DNA from: Embleya sp042956465
GTDB taxonomy: Bacteria > Actinomycetota > Actinomycetes > Streptomycetales > Streptomycetaceae
Length of the DNA: 64,000 nucleotides
NCBI RefSeq assembly: GCF_042956465.1
Contig: NZ_JBIBGL010000001.1
Coordinates: 186,001 to 250,000, forward strand
Reading direction: 5' to 3'
This document shows positions 21,487-31,891 of this stretch, piece by piece. The notes beneath the pieces are model-generated. The model did no database searches and was not told where the DNA came from. It worked only from the letters and a program-made list of their open reading frames with translations. The translations under genes were made by a program, and so were the position numbers. Positions within the stretch are counted from its first letter, which is position 1, and each line of letters starts with the position of its first letter.

Positions 21487-22812
21487 ATGGGTGCCGACCA
21501 TCGCTCGGCGGCCGGGGGCGGCGCGCCGGCCGTCATCGAGCCGGGCGCCGCGGCGCCGTCGGCCGTCGCCGGACCCCCACCGGCCGCCCCGGGGCCGCCG
21601 GCCGGCCTCCTGGGGATGGCCGAACGCCGGGTCCGGGCCTTCCCGTGGCGCCGCGCCGACCTGCTGATCGCGCTCGGCTGCGCCGCGGCCGACGTCGTCT
21701 CGTTCGCGTTGTCCGAACACGGCGGCGGGCCGCACCGATACGTGGTCGGCCTGCTGCTGCTCGTGGCGGGCGCCGCGTCGACGGCGGTACGCCGCCGGTA
21801 TCCGGTGCACGTGCTCGGCGTGGTGGCCGCGCTCAGCCTGGCCGCGATCCTGATCGCCGCGCCGACCGAGTACAACTTCGGCGTGTCGCTCACCGTCGGG
21901 CTGTACTCGGTGGCCCGCTACCGCTCCCGGCGCGTGGTCGCCCTTACCGGGGTCGCCGTGCTGGCGAGTCAGGTGGTGTGCGGCGTCCGGATCGGATGGT
22001 CGCTGCCGATGGCGGTGCTCGCCGATCTGTCCGCGATCTGTGTGGCGAGCGCGGCCGGGATCGGGGTGCGCAGGTGGCAGGAGCAGGTGGAGCTGAACCG
22101 GCAGCTGCTGGCGGATCGGGCGGTGGCCGAGGAGCGTCGGCGGATCGCGCGCGAGATGCACGACATCGTGGCGCACCACATCACCACGATGTACCTGATG
22201 TCCGGCGGCGCGCGGTCCACCCTCGACCGCGATCCGGACACCGCCCGGGCCGCGCTGGTCACCCTGGAGTCGTCCGGCCGCACGGCGCTGCGCGAGATGC
22301 GCCAACTGCTCGGCGTTCTGCGCGGCTCGGACGTCGCCGAGGACGCGCCCTCGGAACCCCAGCCGGGGATCGACGAGATCGACCGGCTGATCACCGAGTC
22401 GCGCGCGGCCGGTCTGCCCGTCGAATTCGAGGAACTCGGCGAGCCGCGGGCGCTGCCGCCCGCGACCGCGCTCACCCTGTACCGGATCGCGCAGGAGGCG
22501 CTCACGAACGCGCGCAAGCACGCGGGCAACGCGCGTGCCTTCGTGCGCCTGGAATACGGCTCGGACCGGGTCACCGTGGAGATCTGCGACGACGGCGACG
22601 GCGGTGGGTCGGCGATGGTGGGCGGCGGGTACGGTCTCCTGGGTATGCGCGAGCGCGTCGCCGTGCACGGCGGCACGCTGGAGGCGGGCAGGCGACCCGA
22701 AGGCGGGTATCGCGTCGCCGCGCTCGTGCCGCTGCCGCCGATGGAGCCAGGAGAGGACCGGAACCGAGATGAGCGTGGACGCACCCCCGATCACCGTGCT
22801 GCTCGCGGATGA
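21487..22812 (+). CDS. Sensor histidine kinase, NarL/DesK type
   Basis: A 441-residue membrane kinase. An Ala/Pro-rich cytoplasmic start is followed by four to five membrane helices (about 55-190) with little outer sequence. Next comes the HisKA_3 dimerisation domain with EERRRIAREMHDIVAHHI (phospho-acceptor His225). The HATPase domain has ALTNARKHAGNA (N box), ICDDGDGGG and GYGLLGMRERV (G boxes). The ATG at 21487 follows AAGGAGG at 6-9 bases. It overlaps the response regulator gene by 44 bases, so the two form a pair. The input signal is unknown. The neighbouring divergent MMPL transporter is a candidate target. Confidence 0.92.
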   Translation: MGADHRSAAGGGAPAVIEPGAAAPSAVAGPPPAAPGPPAGLLGMAERRVRAFPWRRADLLIALGCAAADVVSFALSEHGGGPHRYVVGLLLLVAGAASTAVRRRYPVHVLGVVAALSLAAILIAAPTEYNFGVSLTVGLYSVARYRSRRVVALTGVAVLASQVVCGVRIGWSLPMAVLADLSAICVASAAGIGVRRWQEQVELNRQLLADRAVAEERRRIAREMHDIVAHHITTMYLMSGGARSTLDRDPDTARAALVTLESSGRTALREMRQLLGVLRGSDVAEDAPSEPQPGIDEIDRLITESRAAGLPVEFEELGEPRALPPATALTLYRIAQEALTNARKHAGNARAFVRLEYGSDRVTVEICDDGDGGGSAMVGGGYGLLGMRERVAVHGGTLEAGRRPEGGYRVAALVPLPPMEPGEDRNRDERGRTPDHRAARG

Positions 22813-23449
22813 TCAACCGCTCGTGCGCCGGGGCCTGGCCATGATCCTGCGCTCCGATCCCGGCATCGACGTGATCGGCGAGGTGGGCGACGGCGCGCAG
22901 GCCATCGAGGCGGCCCACCGACTGCGCCCGAACGTGATCCTGATGGACATCCGGATGCCCGTGCTCGACGGCGTCAAGGCCACCGCCCGGCTGACCGAGG
23001 AACTGCCCGAGTGCCGGGTGCTCGCGCTGAGCACGTTCGACATGGACGAGTACGTGGTCGGCGCGCTGCGCGCGGGCGCGATCGGCTTCCTGCCCAAGGA
23101 CGTGTCCCCCGAGGAGTTGATCGCGGCGGTCTACACCGTGCACCTCGGCGAGGCGGCGGTCGCGCCGCGGCTGTTGACCCGGCTGATCGAATCCTTCGTC
23201 AAGGCACCCTCGGCCCCGCAGCCCTCGACGACGGCGCTGCGCGACCTCACCCCGCGTGAGGTGGAGGTGCTCCGCCTGATCGCCGCGGGTCTGGACAACG
23301 CCGAGATCGCCCAGGCGATGAGCATCGGCGTGCAGACCGTCAAGAACCACGCCACGGGCCTGTTCGCCAAACTCGGCGTGCGCGACCGCGCCCAGGCGGT
23401 CGTCTTCGCCTACGAATCCGGCCTGGTCCAGGCGGGACGGACGCCGTAG
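22769..23449 (+). CDS. LuxR/NarL-family response regulator
   Basis: A 226-residue transcription factor partnered with the overlapping kinase. The receiver domain (about 7-125) has the acidic pair Asp14/Asp15 in LLADDQPLVRRG, the phospho-acceptor Asp60 in VILMDIRMPVLDG, a conserved Ser/Thr in LALSTFDMDEY and Lys in GFLPKDVSPEEL. The C-terminal LuxR helix-turn-helix (about 155-220) has LTPREVEVLRLIAAGLDNAEIA and VKNHATGLFAKLGVRDR. The ATG at 22769 lies inside the 3' end of the kinase gene. Its DNA sites cannot be predicted from sequence alone. Confidence 0.94.
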   Translation: MSVDAPPITVLLADDQPLVRRGLAMILRSDPGIDVIGEVGDGAQAIEAAHRLRPNVILMDIRMPVLDGVKATARLTEELPECRVLALSTFDMDEYVVGALRAGAIGFLPKDVSPEELIAAVYTVHLGEAAVAPRLLTRLIESFVKAPSAPQPSTTALRDLTPREVEVLRLIAAGLDNAEIAQAMSIGVQTVKNHATGLFAKLGVRDRAQAVVFAYESGLVQAGRTP

Positions 23450-23471
23450 GGCGGGGCGCCGGCCGCATCAC

Positions 23472-23506
23472 CCCTCCGACCCTACGTGTGTCGTAGTATC
23501 GGAGGG
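23472..23506. promoter_or_regulatory. 35-bp inverted repeat over the fic -10 region and start codon
   Basis: Two 15-base arms (23472-23486 and 23492-23506) pair at 13 of 15 positions around a TGTGT spacer; the core is CTACG-TGTGT-CGTAG. The right arm includes TAGTAT (23494-23499), a good -10 sequence, and ends on the G of the fic GTG, which begins where a transcript from that -10 would start. This suggests a leaderless mRNA under an operator. A repressor is inferred, not identified. Confidence 0.5.
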
Positions 23507-24645
23507 TGTTGTACGAGACCCCGTCCCTGAGTCCCGACGATTTCCGGGTGATCGAGGAGATCGAGGCGTTTCGAGCCGAATTCCGCCACCGACTGGCCGA
23601 GCCGCATCGATGGGAGGGGCAACTCCGGCGCTCCCTCACCGCCGCCGCGGTGCGCGGCTCCACGCACATCGAGGGCTACTCGATCACCGCGCAGGACGCC
23701 GAGACCCTGGTGGCCGGCGGCGAGATCTCCCCCGAGACCGACGACGCCACCCGGGGCGCGGTCACCGGCTATCGCGACGCGCTCACCTACATCCAGCGAG
23801 CGTCCGGCTTTCGGATCTTCTCCTGGGACCACACCCTGCTGTCCGCCCTGCACTTCATGATGACCAGGACGGACGAGGAGACCAGGCCCGGTGAATACCG
23901 CACCGGCGCGGCGTGGGTCTCCGGCGGACCCAACCGACCGCCCGTGTACACCGCCCCCGACCCGGAACAGGTCCCCGACCTGATGGCCGAGCTCCTGACC
24001 CGACTCGACCATGACGAATCGGACGTCCCCGCACTCGTCCGTGCCTCGATGGCCCACCTCAACCTGGTCTCCATCCACCCCTGGCGCGACGGCAACGGAC
24101 GCATGTCCCGTGCCGTGCATACCCTCGTCCTCGCCCGCGAGGGAGTCCTCGCCCCGGAGTTCTCGAGCATCGAGGAATGGCTCGGCGCCGACGACTTCAA
24201 CACCCGCGAGTACTACGCCGCGCTGCGCTCCGTGCAGCACGGATCGTGGCAACCACGACACGACGCACACTCCTGGATCCGGTTCTGCCTCACCGCCCAC
24301 CATCTCCAGGCCCAGGAGGTGCAGCGTCGCTTCGAAACCGCCGCCCGCCTGTGGTTCCGGCTCGAAGCCATCGCCCGCCGGCACGGCCTCGACGAGCGCA
24401 CGGTCTCCGCCCTGTACGCCGCGACCAATGGCACCCTGCGCCGCACCACCTACCAGGCCGAGGAAGCCCTCACCCGCGATCAGGCCCTCGGCGACCTGCG
24501 CGCCCTGCGCCGGCTGAACCTCGTCGAATCAGTCGGCCATGCCCGCACCCAGCACTACCTCGCCGGTGCCGAAGTGCGCCGAGCCCGGATCGAGATCCAC
24601 AACGAAGTCCACGCGGATCTGTACCGCGAGCCCTATCCGGACTGA
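23506..24645 (+). CDS. Fic-domain protein (probable AMP transferase) with built-in inhibitory motif
   Basis: A 379-residue protein of the type with a Fic core and a C-terminal winged-helix-like part. The N-terminal inhibitory helix carries GSTHIEGYSI, matching (S/T)xxxE(G/N) with Ser52 and Glu56. In class II Fic enzymes this glutamate blocks ATP binding until relieved. The active-site loop is HPWRDGNGRMSR (His191 to Arg202), the full Fic motif. The flap region GEYRTGAAWV lies near residue 130. Such proteins transfer AMP to Ser, Thr or Tyr of target proteins; the target is unknown. The GTG at 23506 is directly preceded by GGAGG, too close for a normal ribosome binding site, and fits a leaderless start inside a 35-bp inverted repeat. 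A convergent hairpin separates it from echA. Confidence 0.92.
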   Translation: MLYETPSLSPDDFRVIEEIEAFRAEFRHRLAEPHRWEGQLRRSLTAAAVRGSTHIEGYSITAQDAETLVAGGEISPETDDATRGAVTGYRDALTYIQRASGFRIFSWDHTLLSALHFMMTRTDEETRPGEYRTGAAWVSGGPNRPPVYTAPDPEQVPDLMAELLTRLDHDESDVPALVRASMAHLNLVSIHPWRDGNGRMSRAVHTLVLAREGVLAPEFSSIEEWLGADDFNTREYYAALRSVQHGSWQPRHDAHSWIRFCLTAHHLQAQEVQRRFETAARLWFRLEAIARRHGLDERTVSALYAATNGTLRRTTYQAEEALTRDQALGDLRALRRLNLVESVGHARTQHYLAGAEVRRARIEIHNEVHADLYREPYPD

Positions 24646-24687
24646 GCGATGGGCCCTGCGGGGCTGCGCGGCGCAGCCGTACGGACA

Positions 24688-24720
24688 GCGGAGCCCGTGG
24701 GTCGCACCCCCGGGCTCCGC
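24688..24720. terminator. Hairpin between fic and enoyl-CoA hydratase genes
   Basis: Perfect 10-bp arms GCGGAGCCCG / CGGGCTCCGC around a 13-base loop, between two convergent genes. A smaller GGCTGC/GCAGCC hairpin lies just before it. Confidence 0.65.
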
Positions 24721-24739
24721 GGCCGTCGCAGGTCCGCGA

Positions 24740-25513
24740 TCAGCGTCCCGTGAACTTCGGCTTCTCCTTGGCCACGAAGGCGCGCATGCCGGTGCCGCGG
24801 TCCTCGGTGGCGAACAGGGCGGTGAACTGGAGGCGTTCGATCTCCAGGCCGGTGTCCAGGTCGACGTCGAGGCCGCGGTCGATCGCCTCCTTGGCCGCGC
24901 GCAACGCGTAGGCCGGGCCGTCGGCGAACCGGGCGGCCCACTTCACGGCCTCGGTGTACACGTCCTCGGCCGGAACGACCCGGTCGACCAGGCCGATGGC
25001 CAGGGCCTCGTCGGCGGCCACGAAGCGGCCGGTGAAGATCAGGTCCTTGGCCTTGGACGGGCCGATCAGGCGGGGGAGGCGCTGGGTGCCGCCCGCGCCG
25101 GGGATGATGCCCAGGGTGATTTCCGGTTGGCCGAGTTTCGCGGTGTCGGCGCAGACGCGGACGTCCGCGCACAGCGCGAGTTCGCAGCCGCCGCCGAGCG
25201 CGAAGCCGGTGATCGCGGCGACCACCGGCTTGGGGATTTCGGCAACCGCGGTGAAGGAGGACTGGAGAGCGGCACCCCGGTCGGCCATGTCGGTGTAGGA
25301 CATGTCGGCCATCTCTTTGATGTCCGCGCCCGCCGCGAAGACCTTTTCGCCACCGTAGAGGACGACCGCGCGCACGTCGGCCCGTTCGCCCGCCTCCTGC
25401 GCCGTCGCCCGCAGCTCCTCCTGGAGTTGCCGGTTCAGCGCGTTCATCGGCGGCCGGCTCAGCCGGATCGTGCCGACGCCGTCGGCCACTTCCAGGTTGA
25501 CGAATTCGCCCAT
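24740..25513 (-). CDS. Enoyl-CoA hydratase/isomerase family protein
   Basis: A 257-residue crotonase-fold enzyme, probably adding water to trans-2-enoyl-CoA in fatty-acid beta-oxidation. The oxyanion-hole segments are KVFAAGADIKEM (about 58-68) and FALGGGCELALCADVR. Both catalytic glutamates of true hydratases are present, Glu111 (GGCELAL) and Glu131 (GQPEITLGIIPG), followed by GAGGTQRLPRLIG. The ATG at 25513 has AAGGAGAG upstream. It stands alone on the minus strand between a fic gene and an L,D-transpeptidase gene, so there is no operon partner to refine the substrate. Confidence 0.92.
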   Translation of the reverse strand: MGEFVNLEVADGVGTIRLSRPPMNALNRQLQEELRATAQEAGERADVRAVVLYGGEKVFAAGADIKEMADMSYTDMADRGAALQSSFTAVAEIPKPVVAAITGFALGGGCELALCADVRVCADTAKLGQPEITLGIIPGAGGTQRLPRLIGPSKAKDLIFTGRFVAADEALAIGLVDRVVPAEDVYTEAVKWAARFADGPAYALRAAKEAIDRGLDVDLDTGLEIERLQFTALFATEDRGTGMRAFVAKEKPKFTGR

Positions 25514-25662
25514 GACGCTCTCCTTTGGTCAGCCCTGATGTGCTCTGACCCGACCTTAGGCGCCGGCCCCCCACGCAGCCGCGAGCGGGGCCGTCGGCGG
25601 GTGCGCCTCGACCCCGTCTCGGGCCCGTCGGCGCTGCCGCCCGAGCGCGGCCTCCGGTCCCC

Positions 25663-26940
25663 TCAGTGCGTCGGCGTCGTGGTCGTCGGCGCGCCGCTGC
25701 CGGGCGTGCTGCTCGCGATCCACTTGTCCCAGGGCAGGTTCCAGTCGGCGAAGCCGTTGTCCGGGTCCACGGTGCGCTCGTCGGAGCCGGAGATGTCCAC
25801 GACGTCGCCCGGGATCACCCGGTCGTACAGCCACTTGGCGTTCTCCTTCGTCATCGAGACGCAGCCGTGGCTGGTGTTCTCGCTGCCGAAGACACTCGGG
25901 TCGGCCCAGTAGTTGCCGTGCACGAAGGTGCCCGACGTGGTGATGCGCATCGCGAACGGGACGTCGTCGATGTCGTATTCGCTGCCCAGGCCCACGGTCT
26001 GCGAGTTCATCCGGGTCTTCTCGAACTTCTCGGTGATCGCCATCTTCCCGTTCCACGTGCTGTACTTCGGCGACTTGCCGGCCGTGATCGGGATGGTCTT
26101 GATCAACTGGTCGTTCTCGTACACCTTCATGGTGTGCGCCTTCACGTCCACCATGGCGATCCGCTTGGTGGCGGCCACCTTGAAGCTGTAGCTCTTGAAC
26201 TGGTTGGCGATCGCGCCGTTGCCGACGTCGACCCCGCGCAGGTTGAGGTTGACCTTCACGCTCGTGCCGGGCGCCCAGTAGTCCTTCGGGCGGTAGTCCA
26301 CCCGGGTGTTGTCGAACCAGTGCCAGGCGCCCTCGACCTTGGGCTCGACGTCGACGGACAGCGCCTTCTCCACGGCGGCGCGGTTGCGGACCGGGTAGTC
26401 GAAGGTCAGCGACACCGGGTAGCCGACGCCGACGGTGGCGCCGTCCTCGGGGCTGAACCTCGCGGTGACCTTCTTGTCGCCGGACAACGTGCCGAACGTC
26501 GCGCGGGCGGTGGTGGGCGTGTTGTCGGCGTTGGTCGCGGTCGCGGTGACCGTGTACTTGCCGCCGAGGGTGAAGGCGACCTTGGGCTTCCAGGTCTTGC
26601 CGTCGGGGTCGAGTGCGCCGTCGACCGGTTCGTTCTGCGCGTTGACGACCTTGACCTCGCCGAGCCTGCCCCCGTTGACCGCGATCGTGATCGGCGCCTG
26701 CGGGTCGATCGCGGTCGCGCCGTCCGCCGGGGTCAGCGTGATCGCGGCCGGATCGGCGCCCTTCTTCCCGTCGCCCTTGGTCGTCGAGGTGTTCCCGCCC
26801 TCGGGCTTCCTGTCGTCGTCCTTGCCGTCGTCGGAGCTACAGCCCGACACGAGCAGGAGCGCGCCGAGCATCAGTGCGGGCACCACGCGCCATCGAGCCG
26901 GTGACCACTTCGACGAGAGCGCCTTCGATCCTGCTGACAT
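25663..26940 (-). CDS. L,D-transpeptidase (YkuD) lipoprotein
   Basis: A 425-residue exported peptidoglycan 3-3 cross-linking enzyme, a second copy of the type seen at 17351-18643. The signal peptide ends in a clear lipobox, LLLVSGC (Cys34), followed by an Asp/Lys/Gly-rich tether. Two Ig-like domains (about 62-270; ITLTPADGATAIDPQAP) precede the YkuD domain, which ends with HGNYW...SHGCVSMT (His358, Cys360) and a short Thr-rich tail. The two paralogues share domain order and active site but differ clearly in sequence. It is a single-gene unit. Confidence 0.94.
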   Translation of the reverse strand: MSAGSKALSSKWSPARWRVVPALMLGALLLVSGCSSDDGKDDDRKPEGGNTSTTKGDGKKGADPAAITLTPADGATAIDPQAPITIAVNGGRLGEVKVVNAQNEPVDGALDPDGKTWKPKVAFTLGGKYTVTATATNADNTPTTARATFGTLSGDKKVTARFSPEDGATVGVGYPVSLTFDYPVRNRAAVEKALSVDVEPKVEGAWHWFDNTRVDYRPKDYWAPGTSVKVNLNLRGVDVGNGAIANQFKSYSFKVAATKRIAMVDVKAHTMKVYENDQLIKTIPITAGKSPKYSTWNGKMAITEKFEKTRMNSQTVGLGSEYDIDDVPFAMRITTSGTFVHGNYWADPSVFGSENTSHGCVSMTKENAKWLYDRVIPGDVVDISGSDERTVDPDNGFADWNLPWDKWIASSTPGSGAPTTTTPTH

Positions 26941-27137
26941 GTACGGGTAGTCCCTTCATCCGGAGCCGAGTCGTGACCCGGCCTGGGCCGAAAGCCACAT
27001 CTCCCAACCCATGTGACGAATCGAACATCCAACGCGGTTCCGAAGTCCCGGTCCCTCGCGGGCAAATGCGGCCATCCCCGCCATCCTCTCCGACAACGGG
27101 CGGCCGGTTGACCGCGATTGCGCCGCGTCGACGCGCC

Positions 27138-27602
27138 TCACTCGGCCCGCCGATCGGCCTCCACCAGCTCGTGGACCAGTGCCGGATCCGGGTATCCCGG
27201 CCGATCGGAACCGCCGGCCGGCAACTGATGGATGATCAATTCGTACTCCCGTTCGCCCTCTTGGGCCACAGGAAGGGTCGTCGGCTGTGGCAGGACCGTG
27301 ACGATCCGCTGGAGATCCGTACCCTCCGCGGCCTCCAGCAACCACTCCCAGGTGTCGCCCGGCGAACCGTCCCCGTCCTCGCCGCGATCGAGGTGCACCA
27401 CGGTGTGCGCGCCCTCCAGCACCGCGCCCAGTCGCCCCGGGTCGCACAGGTCGCTCACCGCGACCCGGATGCCGGCCGCACGCAGCGCGCCGACCGCGCC
27501 GCGGTCGCGGACGGTGGCCCGCACCTCTCCGTCCGCGGCAGCGAGTTCGAGCGCGACGGCGCGACCGAGAGGTTGGTCGGCTCCGGTGACTACGACGGGC
27601 AT
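27138..27602 (-). CDS. Short Rossmann-fold (NmrA/SDR-like) protein
   Basis: A 154-residue protein beginning with a dinucleotide-binding strand and loop, PVVVTGADQPLGRAVALEL, resembling the TGxxxxxG motif of atypical short-chain dehydrogenases and NmrA-like proteins. RVAVSDLCDPGRLGAVLEGA and HTVVHLDRG follow the usual pattern of the second half of the Rossmann fold. It is about half the length of a full NmrA-like enzyme and has no YxxxK active site, so it is either a single-domain binding protein or a reduced relative. The ATG at 27602 was preferred to an upstream start because the fold begins there. Function unknown. Confidence 0.7.
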   Translation of the reverse strand: MPVVVTGADQPLGRAVALELAAADGEVRATVRDRGAVGALRAAGIRVAVSDLCDPGRLGAVLEGAHTVVHLDRGEDGDGSPGDTWEWLLEAAEGTDLQRIVTVLPQPTTLPVAQEGEREYELIIHQLPAGGSDRPGYPDPALVHELVEADRRAE

Positions 27603-28037
27603 ACCGGCAACCTTACTTAAACCCGGCATTCGTGAAGCTCGCGTGAAGACGGGAGCACGCGCCTCCCGGTGCGGTCCCACGGAGTGAATCGACGTGCATT
27701 TCCGCGCTCGGCCGGTAGGGAACGACGCCATGGTTACTTACCGTTCATCGACAAAGCCATGAAATCCGGCCACAATGGCCGAAACTCTAGGCCGAATCGG
27801 CGGAAATCCCGCCTCTGCCGCAACCCTCCGTGTCGGCGCTCGTTGGGGGTTGGGGGGCTCCCATGTCACTCTCCCGAGCGAAGCCGGGCCACGTGACTGG
27901 ATTTGTTGTCACTGTTTGCGACAGCTTGGTCACACGAAGTCGCTTCGGAGGCCGGATCGTTCGCCCCCCGCAGCGGCCCGTGCACCTGATGGGATGCCCC
28001 GGGCCCAGCCCGGATCCGCAACACACGGAGGATCCAC
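27603..28037. other. Gene-free divergent region upstream of the small secreted protein
   Basis: A 435-bp stretch between divergent genes, with some of the lowest GC of the window near 27725-27790. GTGAC (27893-27897) and GTCAC (27908-27912) form a 20-bp inverted repeat, with a further GTCAC at 27929-27933; these may be a protein-binding site. A GGAGG box lies just before the ATG at 28038. Short open frames here do not look like protein. Confidence 0.4.
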
Positions 28038-28385
28038 ATGAACCGCAAGCTCGGCACTCTCGCCGTCGCCCCGCTCGCCGCCGGCCTGCTTTTCCTGGGC
28101 GCCGGCGCCGCCTGCGCCGACGGTGGCAACGGCACCGTCGGCGACAACGGCTCGAACGCGTCGACCACGACCTCCACCACCACCAACAGTGGCAGCGGGA
28201 ACGTGCTCGGCGGCGTGGACGGCAACTACAACGCGACCCAGCAGAGTGCGACCGGCGCCGGGGCCTCGAACCAGAACAACACCGCGGGCGTCAACGGCAA
28301 CTCGGGCGTCGTGGTGATCGATCAGGGCAATGCCAACATCGCCGAGACCTCCACGGCGATCCACCACTGGCACCCCTGGTTCTGA
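28038..28385 (+). CDS. Small secreted Asn/Gln/Ser-rich protein
   Basis: A 115-residue protein with a clear signal peptide (Met-Asn-Arg-Lys, a hydrophobic run, cleavage near GAACA-DGG around residue 27). The mature part is rich in Asn, Gly, Ser, Thr and Gln, with a TTTSTTTNSGSG stretch and segments such as NYNATQQSATGAGASNQNN and VIDQGNANIAE. The spacing of Gln and Asn recalls curlin- or chaplin-like surface amyloids, but it is not a clear member of either. It ends in an aromatic, His-rich HHWHPWF. GGAGG precedes the ATG, and two hairpins follow the stop, so it is a single-gene unit. Not recognised as a named family; a surface role is a guess. Confidence 0.75.
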   Translation: MNRKLGTLAVAPLAAGLLFLGAGAACADGGNGTVGDNGSNASTTTSTTTNSGSGNVLGGVDGNYNATQQSATGAGASNQNNTAGVNGNSGVVVIDQGNANIAETSTAIHHWHPWF

Positions 28386-28391
28386 GCAGAC

Positions 28392-28464
28392 CCGATCGGC
28401 CGCACCGACCCGGCCGATCGTCACTCCGCTGCGGCGGCATCCCTCGGGGGATGCCGCCGCAGCG
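28392..28464 (+). terminator. Two tandem hairpins after the small secreted protein gene
   Basis: First hairpin: CGATCGGCC / GGCCGATCG near 28393-28420. Second: perfect 16-bp arms (28427-28442 and 28449-28464, CTGCGGCGGCATCC / GGATGCCGCCGCAG core) with a 6-base loop. Strong termination between this gene and glgX. Confidence 0.8.
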
Positions 28465-28563
28465 GCGTACCGGGACGGGCTCTCGTCCGGGTGATCCGGG
28501 CGCGGGCGTGTAGGCGTGGGCGCCCGGCGGGAACATCCTGGGGACCGGGATGGGAGGCGGGCC

Positions 28564-30795
<2,232 letters not shown>

Positions 30796-31015
30796 CGGCG
30801 GTGCGCGGTTCGGGCGCCGCCCGGGACGGCAAGAGCGGTGTCGAGACGGCCGAGTGCGGACGTCCGGATGGCCGGGGGTGATCGTCGACATCGCCGGCTG
30901 CGGGCAGCGACATCCTCCGCCGTACGCTCACGTAGGGTGGAGACACTCGCCCCCGGCAGCCGCCCGTCCGGCATCCGCTCGCCCGGCATCTCCTCGAAGC
31001 GAAGGACCGCGCACC

Positions 31016-31795
31016 ATGACGTCCCCGACGCCGATCCTGGTCACCGCCCCGAACTTTCGTGACGCGGGTGGGCATGCCACCGCGGACGGTCGCAAGGTGC
31101 GCACGGGTCTCGTGTACCGCTCCGACGGACTGGGCGAGGTGGATGCCGCGGACGCCGCGACGCTGCTGCGACTGGGCATCGGTCTGGTGATCGACCTGCG
31201 CTCGGACACCGAGCGCGACCGCGAGCCGGACCGGGTGCCGGACGGCGCCGAGCTGTTGATCGCGGACGTGATGGGGCGCCAGAACGACGAGCTGTTCGGC
31301 GAGGTGTTCGCCGACCCGGACCGCGCGGGCGAACTGCTCGGCGGCACCGCCGGGCGCGACCTGATGTGCGAGGTGTACCGGCGCTTCGTGACCACCGAGG
31401 GCGCCCGGACCGCCTACCGCGACGTGTTCGCGCGGATGGCGGCCGTGGACGTGCCGACGGTGTTCCACTGCTCGCAGGGCAAGGACCGGACCGGGTGGAC
31501 CTCGGCGGTGCTGCTCACCCTGCTCGGGGTGCCGCGTGCGACCGTCGTCGAGGACTATCTGGCCAGCGCGAAGCACCTCGCGGAAAAGAACGGCGAGATT
31601 CTCCGGCACATCGCCGAGCGCGGCTTCGACCCCGCCCACCTCGAACCGGTCTTCGACGTGCACGAGGACTACCTGAACACGGCGTTCGACACGGCGGAGG
31701 AGCGGTACGGGTCGGTCGAGGGCTACGTGCGGGACGGACTGGGGCTGACCGACGCGCAGGTCGCGCGGTTGCGGGAGCGGTTGTTGACGCAGTAG
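31016..31795 (+). CDS. Tyrosine-protein phosphatase (Y_phosphatase3 family)
   Basis: A 259-residue cytoplasmic phosphatase. It opens with NFRDAGGHATADGRKVRTGLVYRSDGL, the usual start of this family (first 20 or so residues of the domain). The P-loop is HCSQGKDRTGW with catalytic Cys152 and Arg158. VIDLRSDTERDRE supplies the segment expected before it. The Lys next to the Asp-Arg of the P-loop (CxxGKDRTG) is typical of the subgroup that includes MptpB-like enzymes, some of which act on phosphotyrosine and phosphoinositides. The ATG at 31016 follows GAAGGA at about 10 bases. No operon partner. Confidence 0.92.
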   Translation: MTSPTPILVTAPNFRDAGGHATADGRKVRTGLVYRSDGLGEVDAADAATLLRLGIGLVIDLRSDTERDREPDRVPDGAELLIADVMGRQNDELFGEVFADPDRAGELLGGTAGRDLMCEVYRRFVTTEGARTAYRDVFARMAAVDVPTVFHCSQGKDRTGWTSAVLLTLLGVPRATVVEDYLASAKHLAEKNGEILRHIAERGFDPAHLEPVFDVHEDYLNTAFDTAEERYGSVEGYVRDGLGLTDAQVARLRERLLTQ

Positions 31796-31891
31796 CAGCA
31801 GGTGTCGACGGGCCGGCGGTGGTCGGTGCGCGGACACGTGTCCCGCCCGCCGAGGGTGGGCCGTACCGCCCATCCCCGGCGGCACACGGGG

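Noticed and set aside
27669..27896. Possible 75-residue gene in the 27.6-28.0 kb gap
   Set aside because: Arg-rich, no ribosome binding site, no recognisable fold or codon pattern.
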